Source: Flammeovirga pacifica (lineage in GTDB: Bacteria > Bacteroidota > Bacteroidia > Cytophagales > Flammeovirgaceae). Taken from it: 64,000 bases of DNA. The notes below the pieces were generated by a model that searched no databases, was not told the origin of the DNA, and worked only from the letters and a program-made list of their open reading frames with translations. The DNA is taken from NCBI RefSeq assembly GCF_000807855.2, contig NZ_JRYR02000001.1:504619-568618 (forward strand), read 5' to 3'. Shown one piece after another: positions 27,112-36,949 of this stretch; positions within the stretch are counted from its first letter, which is position 1; each line of letters opens with the position of its first letter. Position numbers and translations under genes: made by a program.

Positions 27112-29142
27112 TTATTTATTTAAACAGATGTCTTCATATTTCTTATCAATCTCAACACCTAAAGCTTTTGCCTTCTGGAATACATTACATGCTTTGTATT
27201 TATCTCCCTGTTGGAAAAATAATTGTGCTTGAGTATAGAATAATTCAGCCTTTATTTGAGAATAATTATCTTTAAATCCCTTCGTTTGACTAAAATCATC
27301 TGCTTTAACTAAAGCAATTTCGATTTGAAGTAAAGCACTATTTACTTCTCCTATTTCAGCATATGCTAAAGCTTGTTTATTTAGTACCGCAATAAATTCT
27401 TGGTGGTTTCCTTCCGTTTCATCAAACGATTTGATATATAAATCATATTGTTTAATGGCTTGAACCTTCTTTCCATTATTGTTATGGATATCACCCATTA
27501 ATAAATAGGCTGAAGGATCAGGGTGAGTGTTATTGCTAGTGGGTAAGGTAGAAGAAACCATATAAGCATTGGCATAATCCATTGCCTGATATTCACCATT
27601 AACGCCTCTTGCTGTTAATGTTTTAGAGTTTAATTGCTGGTGTTCTGAATAAAGTAAGGCCATCCTTAAATTGGCTTCAGAGTTACCTAATGCTAAAGAT
27701 TTCTTATAATGTTTTTCTGCTTTTTGAGGATCTGCAATAGTTTGACATTTGCCATCTTTATAAATATCCCCTAAATACAACTCAGCTTCAGCACTATTTT
27801 GGTCAGATGCTTTGTTTAACCAATTAATTGCAACGGCTTTATCATCATTATAATAGTATTTGCCTAACATTAATTGTGCTTCCACATCTCCTTGATTTGC
27901 TCTGTATGTTGCATATTCTAAATCTGAATCATCTAGATATTGGGCAACATTTATTTTTTCTAATTCTATAGAAGCAGATGTAATGCCATGATTTGCGGCT
28001 TTTATATACCACTTTACAGCTCTTTCTTCACTTTTCTGAACACCACGACCTTCAGCGTACATCTTACCTAGAAGGTATTCTGCTGTATCAGATCCTACAT
28101 ACGCGGCTTGTCTTCTCCATTTAAAAGAAGAACTCCAGCTTTGTTTTACAGGAGTTGTGCCATTTGCATAAATATCAGCTAAAGTGAGCATAGCCGGTTG
28201 ATAATCTTGCAAAGCAGCTCTCTGACACATTTCTAAAGCTTTCTTTTGATTTTGGTTCTGATTATATATTGAATAAAGCTTGTATTGTGCCTCCGCATTA
28301 TTCATTGATATTGCTTTATACTTTAGAAAGTCAATGTTATCATCTTCCATTAAAGTATTAGGATCCATGTCTCTTAAAATCATATCAGCCTCACGAATAC
28401 CTTCATTGGCTGCTTTTAAGAAATAAGTACAAGCAAGTTTGGCGTCTTTAGTTTGATTTAATCCATCTTTATAAAAAAGACCAACTTCATAGGCTGCTTT
28501 AGCATTACCGTTATCAGCAGCTTTTTTGAAATAAGAAAAGCTTTTTTCTAAATCTTTTGGAACATCATTTCCTTTCAAATATTTCATCCCAAGCATATAA
28601 TCAGAGGCAGAAGAACCATTCTGACTCATATATTCTTGGTAATTGATATCGCTATCTTTTTGATTGTAATTGGAAAGGTTTAGTTCTTCTAGTTTTCCTT
28701 TGACAGACTCGTCGCCATCTTTCCAAGCTCGTAAATAATAGAATATGGCAGAATTCAGGTCTTTAGTGACATGCTTACCTTCAGAGTAATAATCTCCTAA
28801 TTCTACACTCGCTATCTGGGAGTTGCCATCAGAAGCTATTTTTAAAAGTTTGATAGTAGATCCATAATCTTGTTTTTCTTTTTTGATTTTAGCTAAAGCC
28901 ATTGATGCATCAACATGGCCAAGAATAGCAGCTTTTTCATAATAAGAGGCTGCTCTTTTCATATTAATTTTTTCGATCTCTCCTTTTTGATAAATCAAAC
29001 CGAGCTGATAATAACTGTCAGCGTCATTATTAAATTTTGCTTGCTTTTTTAATTGATCAATATCTTGACCAATAACATTTGAACAAACCAAAATAAAAAG
29101 TAAAGAGATGAAATTTATTGTATAATATTTATATTTAGTCAT
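27112..29142 (-). CDS. Sel1-like repeat protein
   Basis: 676 residues from the ATG at 29142, which begins the signal peptide ending near SNVIGQ; a further-upstream start would add 15 residues in front of it. The mature chain is built from Sel1/TPR-like helical repeats (for example AYEVGLFYKDGLNQTKDAKL and AEYLLGKMYAEGRGVQKSEE), about a dozen in all. Such repeats bind partner proteins; in bacteria they often act in envelope stress or signalling. The last 150 residues look like ordinary TPRs. Substrate or partner is unknown. Confidence 0.88.
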   Translation of the reverse strand: MTKYKYYTINFISLLFILVCSNVIGQDIDQLKKQAKFNNDADSYYQLGLIYQKGEIEKINMKRAASYYEKAAILGHVDASMALAKIKKEKQDYGSTIKLLKIASDGNSQIASVELGDYYSEGKHVTKDLNSAIFYYLRAWKDGDESVKGKLEELNLSNYNQKDSDINYQEYMSQNGSSASDYMLGMKYLKGNDVPKDLEKSFSYFKKAADNGNAKAAYEVGLFYKDGLNQTKDAKLACTYFLKAANEGIREADMILRDMDPNTLMEDDNIDFLKYKAISMNNAEAQYKLYSIYNQNQNQKKALEMCQRAALQDYQPAMLTLADIYANGTTPVKQSWSSSFKWRRQAAYVGSDTAEYLLGKMYAEGRGVQKSEERAVKWYIKAANHGITSASIELEKINVAQYLDDSDLEYATYRANQGDVEAQLMLGKYYYNDDKAVAINWLNKASDQNSAEAELYLGDIYKDGKCQTIADPQKAEKHYKKSLALGNSEANLRMALLYSEHQQLNSKTLTARGVNGEYQAMDYANAYMVSSTLPTSNNTHPDPSAYLLMGDIHNNNGKKVQAIKQYDLYIKSFDETEGNHQEFIAVLNKQALAYAEIGEVNSALLQIEIALVKADDFSQTKGFKDNYSQIKAELFYTQAQLFFQQGDKYKACNVFQKAKALGVEIDKKYEDICLNK

Positions 29143-29214
29143 TCTATTTTCTATACTCTGCAAAAGATAGGTTATTATACTATACATCTATAACTATTGC
29201 AATGGTCATTTTCT

Positions 29215-29222
29215 TATATTTG
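29215..29222 (+). promoter_or_regulatory. Candidate -7 box before the outer-membrane protein pair
   Basis: TATATTTG matches TAnnTTTG, 56 bases upstream of the gene at 29278. The nearest TTG (29197) is spaced 15 bases, shorter than usual. Confidence 0.4.
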
Positions 29223-29277
29223 AACATGATTTTTTTTAAAAAAGTCGAAAATCAATAAAAAACATTATCAATTATAA

Positions 29278-29949
29278 ATGAAATTTGAGTTTTCCTACTT
29301 CCCTATACTACCAATTCTATGCTTAATTTGTTTTTTTAATAGTAAACTAATTGCACAGGATTCTCTAGGGACTTCATTTAAAAAAGGACGAGTTCTTTTG
29401 TCATTATCTTCTTCAACAGATGCTATCAATTTTTATGATCAATCTATTAAGTCTCCTGTAAAAGGTGTACAAACAGGTTATGATATTAAAACTGATGCTC
29501 ATTTTTTTGTAAAGGACAATTTTAGTGTTGGGGGACGTTTAGAAATGAATAAAAAGAGTATTGATAACCTTGTAGCTACAAGTCAAGAATATTTTAAAAT
29601 GAGTTTAGTGTTTAGGAGGTATCTTACTAAAATGAGCAACGGTGGGATTTACCCTGAAGCTATGTTGACCTATGGAAGAAATTTTGTTGAGACAAGTTAT
29701 TTACAGCCTCCTGCTCCCGTAGATCAATCATTTAATGGTAACGTAATAGGAGGTGGTCTTGGCGTTGGTTTTACTTATTTAGTAAAACAACATTTCGGAA
29801 TTGATATCGGTCTTAATTATAATATTTATCGTTTATTCGGTGAAATTGATGATAGAGTACTTTTGTCTAAAAGTAATACTGAGTATACCGAATTACATGT
29901 TTCTTTTAGGGTGGGTTTTGTTATTTTGCTTCACGATAAAAAAATCTGA
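29278..29949 (+). CDS. Outer-membrane beta-barrel protein
   Basis: 223 residues with a signal peptide (to about LIAQ, residue 28). The mature chain shows alternating strands typical of an eight-stranded OmpA/OmpW-like barrel (FSVGGRLEMNKKS, GGGLGVGFTYLVKQHFGIDIG) with a final strand ending in FVILLHDKKI. The stop overlaps the start of the BamA-like gene by one base, so the two are translated together. No specific family can be named. Confidence 0.8.
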   Translation: MKFEFSYFPILPILCLICFFNSKLIAQDSLGTSFKKGRVLLSLSSSTDAINFYDQSIKSPVKGVQTGYDIKTDAHFFVKDNFSVGGRLEMNKKSIDNLVATSQEYFKMSLVFRRYLTKMSNGGIYPEAMLTYGRNFVETSYLQPPAPVDQSFNGNVIGGGLGVGFTYLVKQHFGIDIGLNYNIYRLFGEIDDRVLLSKSNTEYTELHVSFRVGFVILLHDKKI

Positions 29950-31067
29950 TGATTAAAAAGTTATTATACCTATTAATATCAATATTGCTCTTTGGTGTAG
30001 AGGGAAATGCACAAAAGTCAAAAGAAAATTTTTTGATAGAGACAGACACGATAAAGTTGACGAAGTCCACTCAAATTATTGGTCTTCCCATTGTTTTTTA
30101 TACACCAGAAACAAGCTTTGGAATTGGTGGGGGGTTACAGTTTTTTTACTTAGATAAAGTAAATAAATTCAACCTACGCAAAAGTTCAATGATGATTGAT
30201 GTAATATATACTGCAGAAAATCAATTCTTCATTGACGTTAATCCCAAATTGTTTTTCAAAGAAGGGAACTACTATCTGGATGCAGCTTTTAAGTATAAAA
30301 TTTTTCCCAATTCATTTTGGGGGATAGGTCCAAATACTCAGGAAAGTAATAAGGAAGGTTACAATATGAGTACTATAATGGTTAGGGGAGACATTTTAAA
30401 ACGTTTACCCGAATCAGATTTAAATTTCGGTGTCCAATACAGATTTCAAAACGATACCTTTTTAGAGAAAGAAGAAGGAGGAATGATGGACTCAGATTCA
30501 ATTCCAGGTAGTGAAGGAGCAATAGTTAGCGCTTTAGGTTTTGTATTTAATTATGATGATAGAGATAATATATTTTCTCCAAATTCAGGAAATTACTTTC
30601 AAATGAATACCTGGTTTTCAAGTATTGTGTTAGGAAGTACCTATTCTTTTAATAAATATATTGTAGACCTCAGAAAATATTTCTCTCTGAATGATAGAGT
30701 GATCTTAGCAACGAGAGCCTATTTAGAAAACTCTTATGGGGAAGTTCCCTTTCAGCATCAATCTTGGTTAGGTGGTGGAGATAGGATGAGAGGTTATTTC
30801 AGAGGGCGATATATTGATGATCAATTATATACTTGCCAAGTAGAAATGCGATTTAAAGTTCATAAAAGATGGAGGGTAAATGCATTTGCGTCCTTTGGAG
30901 AAGTAGGTCCAACCGTTTTAGATTTATTTGATGGATTGAAATTTTCTGGTGGTGGCGGAATTCGCTATAAATTCTTAAAAGAAAATGACACCCTTATCCG
31001 ATTGGATGTAGGTGTCAACAGAGATCTTGGTACAGGAATCTATTTTGGTGTCAACGAGGCGTTTTAA
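29949..31067 (+). CDS. BamA/TamA-type outer-membrane barrel (surface-antigen D15 domain)
   Basis: 372 residues with a signal peptide ending near EGNA. It resembles the C-terminal barrel of the Omp85 superfamily without POTRA repeats. The signatures are FNYDDRDNIFSPNSGNYFQ (about 199-217), the GGGDRMRGYFRGRYID segment with the RGY-like lid motif, and a glycine-rich last part (FSGGGGIRYKF). Short Omp85-like barrels of this type are common in Bacteroidota and unassigned. Its 3' end overlaps the convergent helicase gene by 4 bases. Confidence 0.85.
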   Translation: MIKKLLYLLISILLFGVEGNAQKSKENFLIETDTIKLTKSTQIIGLPIVFYTPETSFGIGGGLQFFYLDKVNKFNLRKSSMMIDVIYTAENQFFIDVNPKLFFKEGNYYLDAAFKYKIFPNSFWGIGPNTQESNKEGYNMSTIMVRGDILKRLPESDLNFGVQYRFQNDTFLEKEEGGMMDSDSIPGSEGAIVSALGFVFNYDDRDNIFSPNSGNYFQMNTWFSSIVLGSTYSFNKYIVDLRKYFSLNDRVILATRAYLENSYGEVPFQHQSWLGGGDRMRGYFRGRYIDDQLYTCQVEMRFKVHKRWRVNAFASFGEVGPTVLDLFDGLKFSGGGGIRYKFLKENDTLIRLDVGVNRDLGTGIYFGVNEAF

Positions 31068-32968
31068 TCATAAAGAAATTCAAAGGCACTTCTATAAGCA
31101 CCAATTTCATTTACAAAATCAAACATCTCACTAAAATACTTATTCCTAGTAATGGTAGCAGAGTCACCAATCATGACAAGCTTTTTCTGTGCTCTAGTCA
31201 TAGCTACATTCATTCTTCGAGCATTGGCTAGAAATCCAATTTCACCATCTGCGTTTGATCTTACCATACTGATATAGATAATTTCCCTTTCTTGACCTTG
31301 GAAAGAATCTACTGTGTTTATATTGATTACTTCTTTAAATTTTTCTTTTATATCTGATTGATACAAAGCTTTTCTTAATACTTTTACTTGTGCAGAGTAA
31401 GGTGTAATGATTCCAATGTTTGCAGGAACACTCTGAAGTTTTATCAAGTAATTTTGCAGATGCTTGATTAATAAGTTGGCTTCGTCAATGTTATAAGTAC
31501 TCAAAGATTCAGGATCTAATTTCTCTTCATAGCCAGTTCCAGCAGTATCAATAAATTCTAAAGGAAGATCGTCATCAAACATCTTCCAATGTTTATTATC
31601 CTCATTAGCTATAAGTTGGTTATCATAGAAGTATTGAGACGAGAACCGCATGATGTCTTCATGCATTCTATATTGAATTTTCAACATTTTGTCCACCTCT
31701 TTTTTATCAATAATACGTTCAAAAAGAGTATATTCAAGCCCTTTTTTAGCCGCTTTTAATGATTTAATGGTAGGAGGAAGTTGTTGATGATCTCCAGCAA
31801 ATATTAATTTATCCGCCTTTAAAACAGGTATCCAACAAGCTGCTTCTAAAGCTTGCCCAGCTTCATCAATATATGCAACTTCAAAACGTCTACCTCTGAG
31901 CATAGGTGTTGTAGCACCAACAAGGGTACAGGCGATTACTTGAGCATTATCAATCACATCTTTTGAAATGTATTCTGATAAGGAACGAATTTCTTTTCTA
32001 AGTTGATTGGCTTCTTGATAAAGTTGTTTTCTTTCTCTTTTTTGATCAGACCCGAAATTACGTTTGAATTTTTTTGCTGCGTCTCTATGTAAAGTTTCTT
32101 GTTGTTTTACAGCTTTTAGTTCCTTATATCGTTGGTGGTTTTTGATTTTAACATCTAATGTTTGATTGATGATTTTATCATCAACTCTAGCAGGATGCCC
32201 AATTCTGACCACGTTGATTCCTTTTTCAGCTATTTTCTCAGCTAAAAGGTCTACGGCTGCATTACTAGGGGCACAGACTAAAATTTGTTTCTTCTTTTTC
32301 AGTTCTTGATGCACACATTCTACAATAGTAGTTGTTTTACCTGTACCAGGAGGGCCGTGTATTACCCCAATTTGCTCTGAGGCTAAGACATGCATTAACG
32401 CGTCGTTTTGACTCTCATTTAGTTGTGGTAATTGATATGGAAAGATTTTAGAAAGAGTAGGCGTTTTATCACCTAAAATAATTTCTTTCATTTTAATCAA
32501 ATCCTTGTCCTCAGAAGTCATGCAAATGTTTAATGCACGATTCATCTCTTTATAGGTACTTTCATCAAAAAGTAATTGAATCCCTAATTTTCCATCATGC
32601 AACCAATCAGGTTCTTCGTCTGCATTTAATGTGAAAGCTATTTCGTTACTTTTTACATAATTGATTACAGCTTTTGAATTGTCTTTTGCTTCTATGTTAT
32701 TTCCTGCCTCTGAAAAAAGAGCAATACTTTTACCGGTAGAAAAGCTATGACTTTGAGAAATAGTACTATCTCTAGAGATTTTGATCACAATACGATCACC
32801 AGAATCATAACTTATATTTTCAAGTTTTACAGGATACCAGCAGACACCTTTTTTCTTTCTTTCTTCTACAGAAGTATCACTCATTAATTTCTGATACTGA
32901 TCTAAATCTTCTTTCCTTTCTTCCTCCAGTAAATCAATCTGTAACTTAAAATGTTCTTTTATATTCAT
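31064..32968 (-). CDS. SF1 DNA/RNA helicase of the IGHMBP2/UPF1-like group
   Basis: 634 residues from the ATG at 32968; an in-frame extension of 40 residues is possible but looks non-coding. Walker A is GPPGTGKTTTIVE (about 202-214), Walker B is YIDEAGQALE, motif III GDHQQLPPTI, motif IV-like QYRMHEDIM, motif V VDSFQGQERE and motif VI RMNVAMTRAQKKL. This is the AAA_11/AAA_12 architecture of superfamily 1B. Physiological role is unknown. A 398-base gap lies upstream. Confidence 0.93.
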   Translation of the reverse strand: MNIKEHFKLQIDLLEEERKEDLDQYQKLMSDTSVEERKKKGVCWYPVKLENISYDSGDRIVIKISRDSTISQSHSFSTGKSIALFSEAGNNIEAKDNSKAVINYVKSNEIAFTLNADEEPDWLHDGKLGIQLLFDESTYKEMNRALNICMTSEDKDLIKMKEIILGDKTPTLSKIFPYQLPQLNESQNDALMHVLASEQIGVIHGPPGTGKTTTIVECVHQELKKKKQILVCAPSNAAVDLLAEKIAEKGINVVRIGHPARVDDKIINQTLDVKIKNHQRYKELKAVKQQETLHRDAAKKFKRNFGSDQKRERKQLYQEANQLRKEIRSLSEYISKDVIDNAQVIACTLVGATTPMLRGRRFEVAYIDEAGQALEAACWIPVLKADKLIFAGDHQQLPPTIKSLKAAKKGLEYTLFERIIDKKEVDKMLKIQYRMHEDIMRFSSQYFYDNQLIANEDNKHWKMFDDDLPLEFIDTAGTGYEEKLDPESLSTYNIDEANLLIKHLQNYLIKLQSVPANIGIITPYSAQVKVLRKALYQSDIKEKFKEVININTVDSFQGQEREIIYISMVRSNADGEIGFLANARRMNVAMTRAQKKLVMIGDSATITRNKYFSEMFDFVNEIGAYRSAFEFLYD

Positions 32969-33366
32969 ATTTTTTTGATGACGTGCAACCTTTACTTTTC
33001 CCTTATGTCTTTGGAATGTATTTGATAAAACAATAATGTAAAAAACGGTGTGCAATTCCGAACACTTGCGTTCGTGTATGAGACACATAATTATTGAATT
33101 ATCAAAATTTAGCTTAATTATTTGAAATATTTGTTATTTACTAAACGTATCTCTATAATTGTTTCAAATATCTTCAACCTGAAGTCAATTTAAAATAATA
33201 TTTTGATGAAGCTCAGGTTTAAAAAGGGTTTTTTACTAGTGTCAACTATTTAACTTCCAAAAGATTTATTTTGTAAGAACCCTAGTGTTAAATTAATAAA
33301 TATCGAGTCAAAATTTACATACTCTCAGGTTTTGGCGAGATAAAAAAGTGTCAAATTATTAACAAG
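32969..33366. other. Gene-free gap between divergent helicase and receptor genes
   Basis: I see no convincing ORF or RNA gene. It contains a 7-bp inverted repeat, AACCTGA (33176-33182) with TCAGGTT (33213-33219). Inside that lies the palindrome AAAATAATATTTT (33192-33204). Both would fit a regulator site or a weak hairpin. The sequence GTGTCAAATTA just before the receptor start resembles the leaders of the small secreted pair at 2786-3702. Confidence 0.5.
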
Positions 33367-35766
33367 ATGAAATTAACAACTATCATTTTTGGACTATTAT
33401 TAGTTCATGGACTGTCTTTTGGTGCCAATAATTTTAATGGCAATGAACCAAATGCAAAAGGAGCTATCTATGGTAAAATTTATGACCTCTCCACAAAACA
33501 ACCACTAAGTTATGTGTCTGTTGGTTTGTTAGATCAAGAGAACAAAACCGTAACAGGTGGATTAACTAAAGAGGATGGATCATTTATTTTATCAAAGGTA
33601 CCTCATGGTAAATATCATTTAATCGTACAATTTGTAGGATATAGTAAACTACAAAAAGAGGTGGAAATCAACTCTAAAACATCCAAAATTGATATTGGTG
33701 ATATACATTTGGAAGCAAGTGTAGAAGAGTTGGATGAAGTTGAAATTGTTGGAGAAACTCAACTTATAGAAAACCACATTGATAAGAAAGTGATTAATGT
33801 GAGTAAGGCAATGATTGCAAATGGTAATTCCACTTCTGAAATTTTAAATACCTTACCCGAAATTAATGTAGGGGCAGATGGATCGATTTCTTTAAGAGGA
33901 GATAACAATGTACGTGTTCTTTTAGATGGTAAACCTTCTCAACTAGATATTGGTCAATTATTGCAATCATTACCTGCAGATGCAATTGAAAAAATTGAAG
34001 TAATTACCAACCCATCTTCAAAATATGATCCTGATGGATTGTCAGGTATTATCAATATTGTGACAAAGAAAGATGCATTAAAAGGTTTGAATGGTAATTT
34101 CAACTTAAATGCAGGTAGTAACAATAAGTATTCTGGGTATTTAGGTTTGAATTATCGTGTATCAAAGTTTAATTTCTTTGCTCAGACTTATATGAGTGAT
34201 GATGAATGGGACAATACAAGAGAAATGACAAGAACGTTTGAAGATGAAAATATCAACAAGTTCTATCAAACGGAAAATATGAATGAAAACAGTGGTTATT
34301 CCATGTACAAAGGTGGTTTTGATGTTTTCTGGGATTCTACAAATACAACCACTTTATCAGTACAAAAATGGCAATGGAAGTCAAATAGCTTATCAGATTA
34401 CAATGGTTTTCATATAGATGATAATGATCAAATTGTAAGTACTGAGTACCAAAGGGGACGAAATTATAACCTTGGTGGAGGATATAATTTTAACATCAAC
34501 CACAGGAAAGATCTAAAGAATGGTGAATTAGAGGTAGATCTATTTGCTAATACTGGTGAAGCTGAGTTTACTCCAGAAAATGCTTATAAGCAAGGTGAAG
34601 ATTGGGTGCCATTAAATAGAAATGGTAATAACGCCAATTGGTTCTATGGATCGTTTCAAACAGATTACAACCAAACTATAAATGAGAATTCGTCTTTTGA
34701 AGCTGGATACAAAGGAGAAGTGTTGAAAGCTAAATTAGATATTGAAAATATTAATTACGTATCAGATGATTCATTAATTTATAGTTACCCATATGAAAGT
34801 CAGATTCATGCCATGTATGGATCTTATTCTCTGAAGTTAAATAAAACAAGAATCAAAGTGGGATTGAGAGGAGAAGTAGCTCACATGGAAGGTAAGTTAG
34901 ATCAAAATGCTGTGACTGATACTTCTTTTGTTATTGACTATGCTAGTTTATTTCCGAGTATTCATATCAAGCAAAAAGTAGGAGAGAAGAGTACTTTTGG
35001 CGTCAGTTATTCAAGAAGAATTAAAAGACCTGATGTTATGCAGTTGCTTCCTTCGGAGATGTCTTCCAACCCAAAAAGTGTTGTGATTGGTAATCCAGGT
35101 TTACAGCCTTCTTATACCAATTCGATGGAGTTGTCTTATAATTATATGGGGACAGGAAAAGTGAGTGTGAATGCAGCGGCTTACATGAGACATAGTACAA
35201 ATATCATCCGTGAAGTATTAGATTATAGAGAAGAAACGGATGTTACAATTACTACTTTTGCCAATTTAGGTGAATCAATGACAGGTGGTGTTTCTTTATC
35301 ATCTGATTATAAGATGTTGAATTGGTGGAGTTGGAATGGTTCTTTAGATTTATACTATTTAGATATTAGCGATGAAAATCAAGAACTGACTATTCCTGTA
35401 GAAGGTTCTCCATTAAACTGGTCAGCTAAGATTAATACGAAAGTAACTCCTATGAAAGGATTGACATTACAGTTGATGGGGCGTTACATAGCCGATAAAT
35501 ATGATGCTCAAAGAATTACGCAACCTGCTTACTCAATGGATTTAGCCATTAAGAAATCAATATTGAAAAATAAAGGATCAGTGAATTTTAAAATCAATAA
35601 TTTACTGTACAGTGGTGAGTTGAGAACAGTATATGGTAATGGATTCCAAGAATTTGTAAACTATCAGCAAGAAAGCCCAGTATATAGAGTCTCATTCTCT
35701 TATGCCTTTGGTGGCCAATTTCAAGGTAGACAAAAAAGAAAATTATCTTCTGGAGGAGGATTATAA
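33367..35766 (+). CDS. TonB-dependent-receptor-like outer-membrane protein (beta-barrel family PF14905 type)
   Basis: 799 residues with a signal peptide. A carboxypeptidase-like/CNA-B domain comes first (GAIYGKIYDLSTKQPLSYV, about residues 30-110), then a plug domain (ILNTLPEINVGADGSISLRG with LLDGKPSQ) and a long barrel. The last strand lacks the usual C-terminal Phe and is followed by a basic, Gly-rich tail. This is the outer-membrane beta-barrel family of Bacteroidota often co-annotated with TonB-dependent receptors. No SusD partner is adjacent, so the cargo is unlikely to be a large glycan. Confidence 0.9.
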   Translation: MKLTTIIFGLLLVHGLSFGANNFNGNEPNAKGAIYGKIYDLSTKQPLSYVSVGLLDQENKTVTGGLTKEDGSFILSKVPHGKYHLIVQFVGYSKLQKEVEINSKTSKIDIGDIHLEASVEELDEVEIVGETQLIENHIDKKVINVSKAMIANGNSTSEILNTLPEINVGADGSISLRGDNNVRVLLDGKPSQLDIGQLLQSLPADAIEKIEVITNPSSKYDPDGLSGIINIVTKKDALKGLNGNFNLNAGSNNKYSGYLGLNYRVSKFNFFAQTYMSDDEWDNTREMTRTFEDENINKFYQTENMNENSGYSMYKGGFDVFWDSTNTTTLSVQKWQWKSNSLSDYNGFHIDDNDQIVSTEYQRGRNYNLGGGYNFNINHRKDLKNGELEVDLFANTGEAEFTPENAYKQGEDWVPLNRNGNNANWFYGSFQTDYNQTINENSSFEAGYKGEVLKAKLDIENINYVSDDSLIYSYPYESQIHAMYGSYSLKLNKTRIKVGLRGEVAHMEGKLDQNAVTDTSFVIDYASLFPSIHIKQKVGEKSTFGVSYSRRIKRPDVMQLLPSEMSSNPKSVVIGNPGLQPSYTNSMELSYNYMGTGKVSVNAAAYMRHSTNIIREVLDYREETDVTITTFANLGESMTGGVSLSSDYKMLNWWSWNGSLDLYYLDISDENQELTIPVEGSPLNWSAKINTKVTPMKGLTLQLMGRYIADKYDAQRITQPAYSMDLAIKKSILKNKGSVNFKINNLLYSGELRTVYGNGFQEFVNYQQESPVYRVSFSYAFGGQFQGRQKRKLSSGGGL

Positions 35767-35786
35767 AATACAGTAATAAATAGATG

Positions 35787-35825
35787 AAAAAAAGGCTAGA
35801 ATCAATTTGTTGAGACTAGCCTTTT
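35787..35825. terminator. Bidirectional terminator between receptor and rhodanese genes
   Basis: AAAAAGGCTAG pairs with CTAGCCTTTT around a 16-base loop, with A/T tracts on both sides. Confidence 0.8.
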
Positions 35826-35830
35826 CTATT

Positions 35831-36133
35831 TTATTTTAAAGATTTCCATCCACCGGCATTGTATACTTCCTTTACACCAGCTTTTTTAATCATACTCAAT
35901 GCTCTAGAAGCTCTAACACCTGATTTGCAACAAACTACAAGTGGTGAGCCTAGTTTTAATACTTGTGGCATAAATTTATGAAGTTCATCCACAGGAATAT
36001 TAATAGCTCCTGTTGGGTGACCTGCCTCAAATTCACCTTCTGTTCGAACATCTAAAATTGCAGCACCATTGGCTACTAATTCTTTATAATTGACCTTAGG
36101 GCCTAAACCAAATAATTTTCTTATAAATCCCAT
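35831..36133 (-). CDS. Rhodanese-like domain protein
   Basis: 100 residues, a single cytoplasmic rhodanese domain. The catalytic loop is CCKSGVRASRA (Cys 69 or so), preceded by the usual VDVRTEGEF-type stretch (ILDVRTEGEFEAGHPTGAIN). It can transfer sulfane sulfur to a thiophilic acceptor. It is 57 bases downstream of the Crp/Fnr gene on the same strand and probably co-transcribed, a pairing that suggests redox or sulfur control. Confidence 0.93.
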   Translation of the reverse strand: MGFIRKLFGLGPKVNYKELVANGAAILDVRTEGEFEAGHPTGAINIPVDELHKFMPQVLKLGSPLVVCCKSGVRASRALSMIKKAGVKEVYNAGGWKSLK

Positions 36134-36190
36134 AGTAATAATGTTTTTATCAAATATAAATGCTCGAAGTTGAAAGCTTTGTGATAAATG

Positions 36191-36820
36191 TTACTTTAAA
36201 ATAACTTTATTTCTTCCTAAAGTGACAGTACCAAGTTTTTCTAGTTGTTTCAATAATCTAGAGATCACTTCTCTTGATGTGTTGAGATTAAGTGCAATTT
36301 CTGAGTGAGAAACATGAAGTTCCTTACTTTCTTTTATATCACTTAATTTATGTAGATAGTTTAATAATCTTTCATCCATTTTTTTAAAGGCAAGTTCATC
36401 AATGGCTTTTAATAAGCCATCAAACCTAACTTTATAAGCCTTCATAACAAAGTCTCTCCATTCTGGGAAACGAAGCATCCAATTGTCAATTATTTTAATA
36501 GGTACTTTATAAACTAAAGCATCTTCTTCCGCTGAAACTCTTACTGCACTTTCTTGATACATCATAGAAATGGTACATGTTTCCCCATATTCTAAGTAGT
36601 ATAAAAATATTTCATTTCCTTCTTCATCTTCTCTTGTTACTTTCAGTACACCTTTTGTAACAATAGGGACGAAGTTCATTTCTTCGTTTAGGTCAATTAG
36701 AAATTCGCCAGACTTGATCTCGACAACTTCTCCATATTCTAAAAATTCTTTTTGGATAGGGTGGTTCTTGTCGGTGTTAGGGAAGCTTATCTGAATAAAT
36801 TGTTGTAGTAAGTTTTGCAT
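36191..36820 (-). CDS. Crp/Fnr-family transcriptional regulator
   Basis: 209 residues from the ATG at 36820; the in-frame TTG upstream is not supported. The cyclic-nucleotide-binding-like jelly roll covers about residues 20-125. The helix-turn-helix at the end (VSHSEIALNLNTSREVISR) fits the family well. It has no Fnr-type cysteine cluster, so it is not an iron-sulfur sensor. A -7 box lies 40 bases upstream and a rhodanese gene downstream. Confidence 0.92.
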   Translation of the reverse strand: MQNLLQQFIQISFPNTDKNHPIQKEFLEYGEVVEIKSGEFLIDLNEEMNFVPIVTKGVLKVTREDEEGNEIFLYYLEYGETCTISMMYQESAVRVSAEEDALVYKVPIKIIDNWMLRFPEWRDFVMKAYKVRFDGLLKAIDELAFKKMDERLLNYLHKLSDIKESKELHVSHSEIALNLNTSREVISRLLKQLEKLGTVTLGRNKVILK

Positions 36821-36859
36821 TTTGATACACTCTTTATATATGATGGATTTATCATATGA

Positions 36860-36867
36860 CAAATATA
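36860..36867 (-). promoter_or_regulatory. Candidate promoter of the Crp/Fnr gene
   Basis: TATATTTG on the minus strand matches TAnnTTTG. A TTG lies 16 bases further upstream, slightly short of the usual spacing. Confidence 0.5.
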
Positions 36868-36895
36868 CACGATCAATTTAATTCAAGTATAATTA

Positions 36896-36931
36896 TTAGA
36901 GCATATTTGTAATAATTCAAATATGCTCTAA
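36896..36931 (-). terminator. Perfect 14-bp inverted repeat after the 195-residue protein gene
   Basis: TTAGAGCATATTTG and CAAATATGCTCTAA pair around an 8-base loop. It is 18 bases past the stop of the minus-strand gene at 36950, so terminator function is likely. The T tract is weak, and it also sits upstream of the Crp/Fnr promoter, so an operator role is possible. Confidence 0.6.
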
Positions 36932-36949
36932 AATCTAAATATCAATGAA

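Noticed and set aside
27112-29142. Repeats in DNA as a possible CRISPR or satellite
   Set aside because: They are protein-level Sel1/TPR repeats with diverged DNA and no regular spacer pattern.
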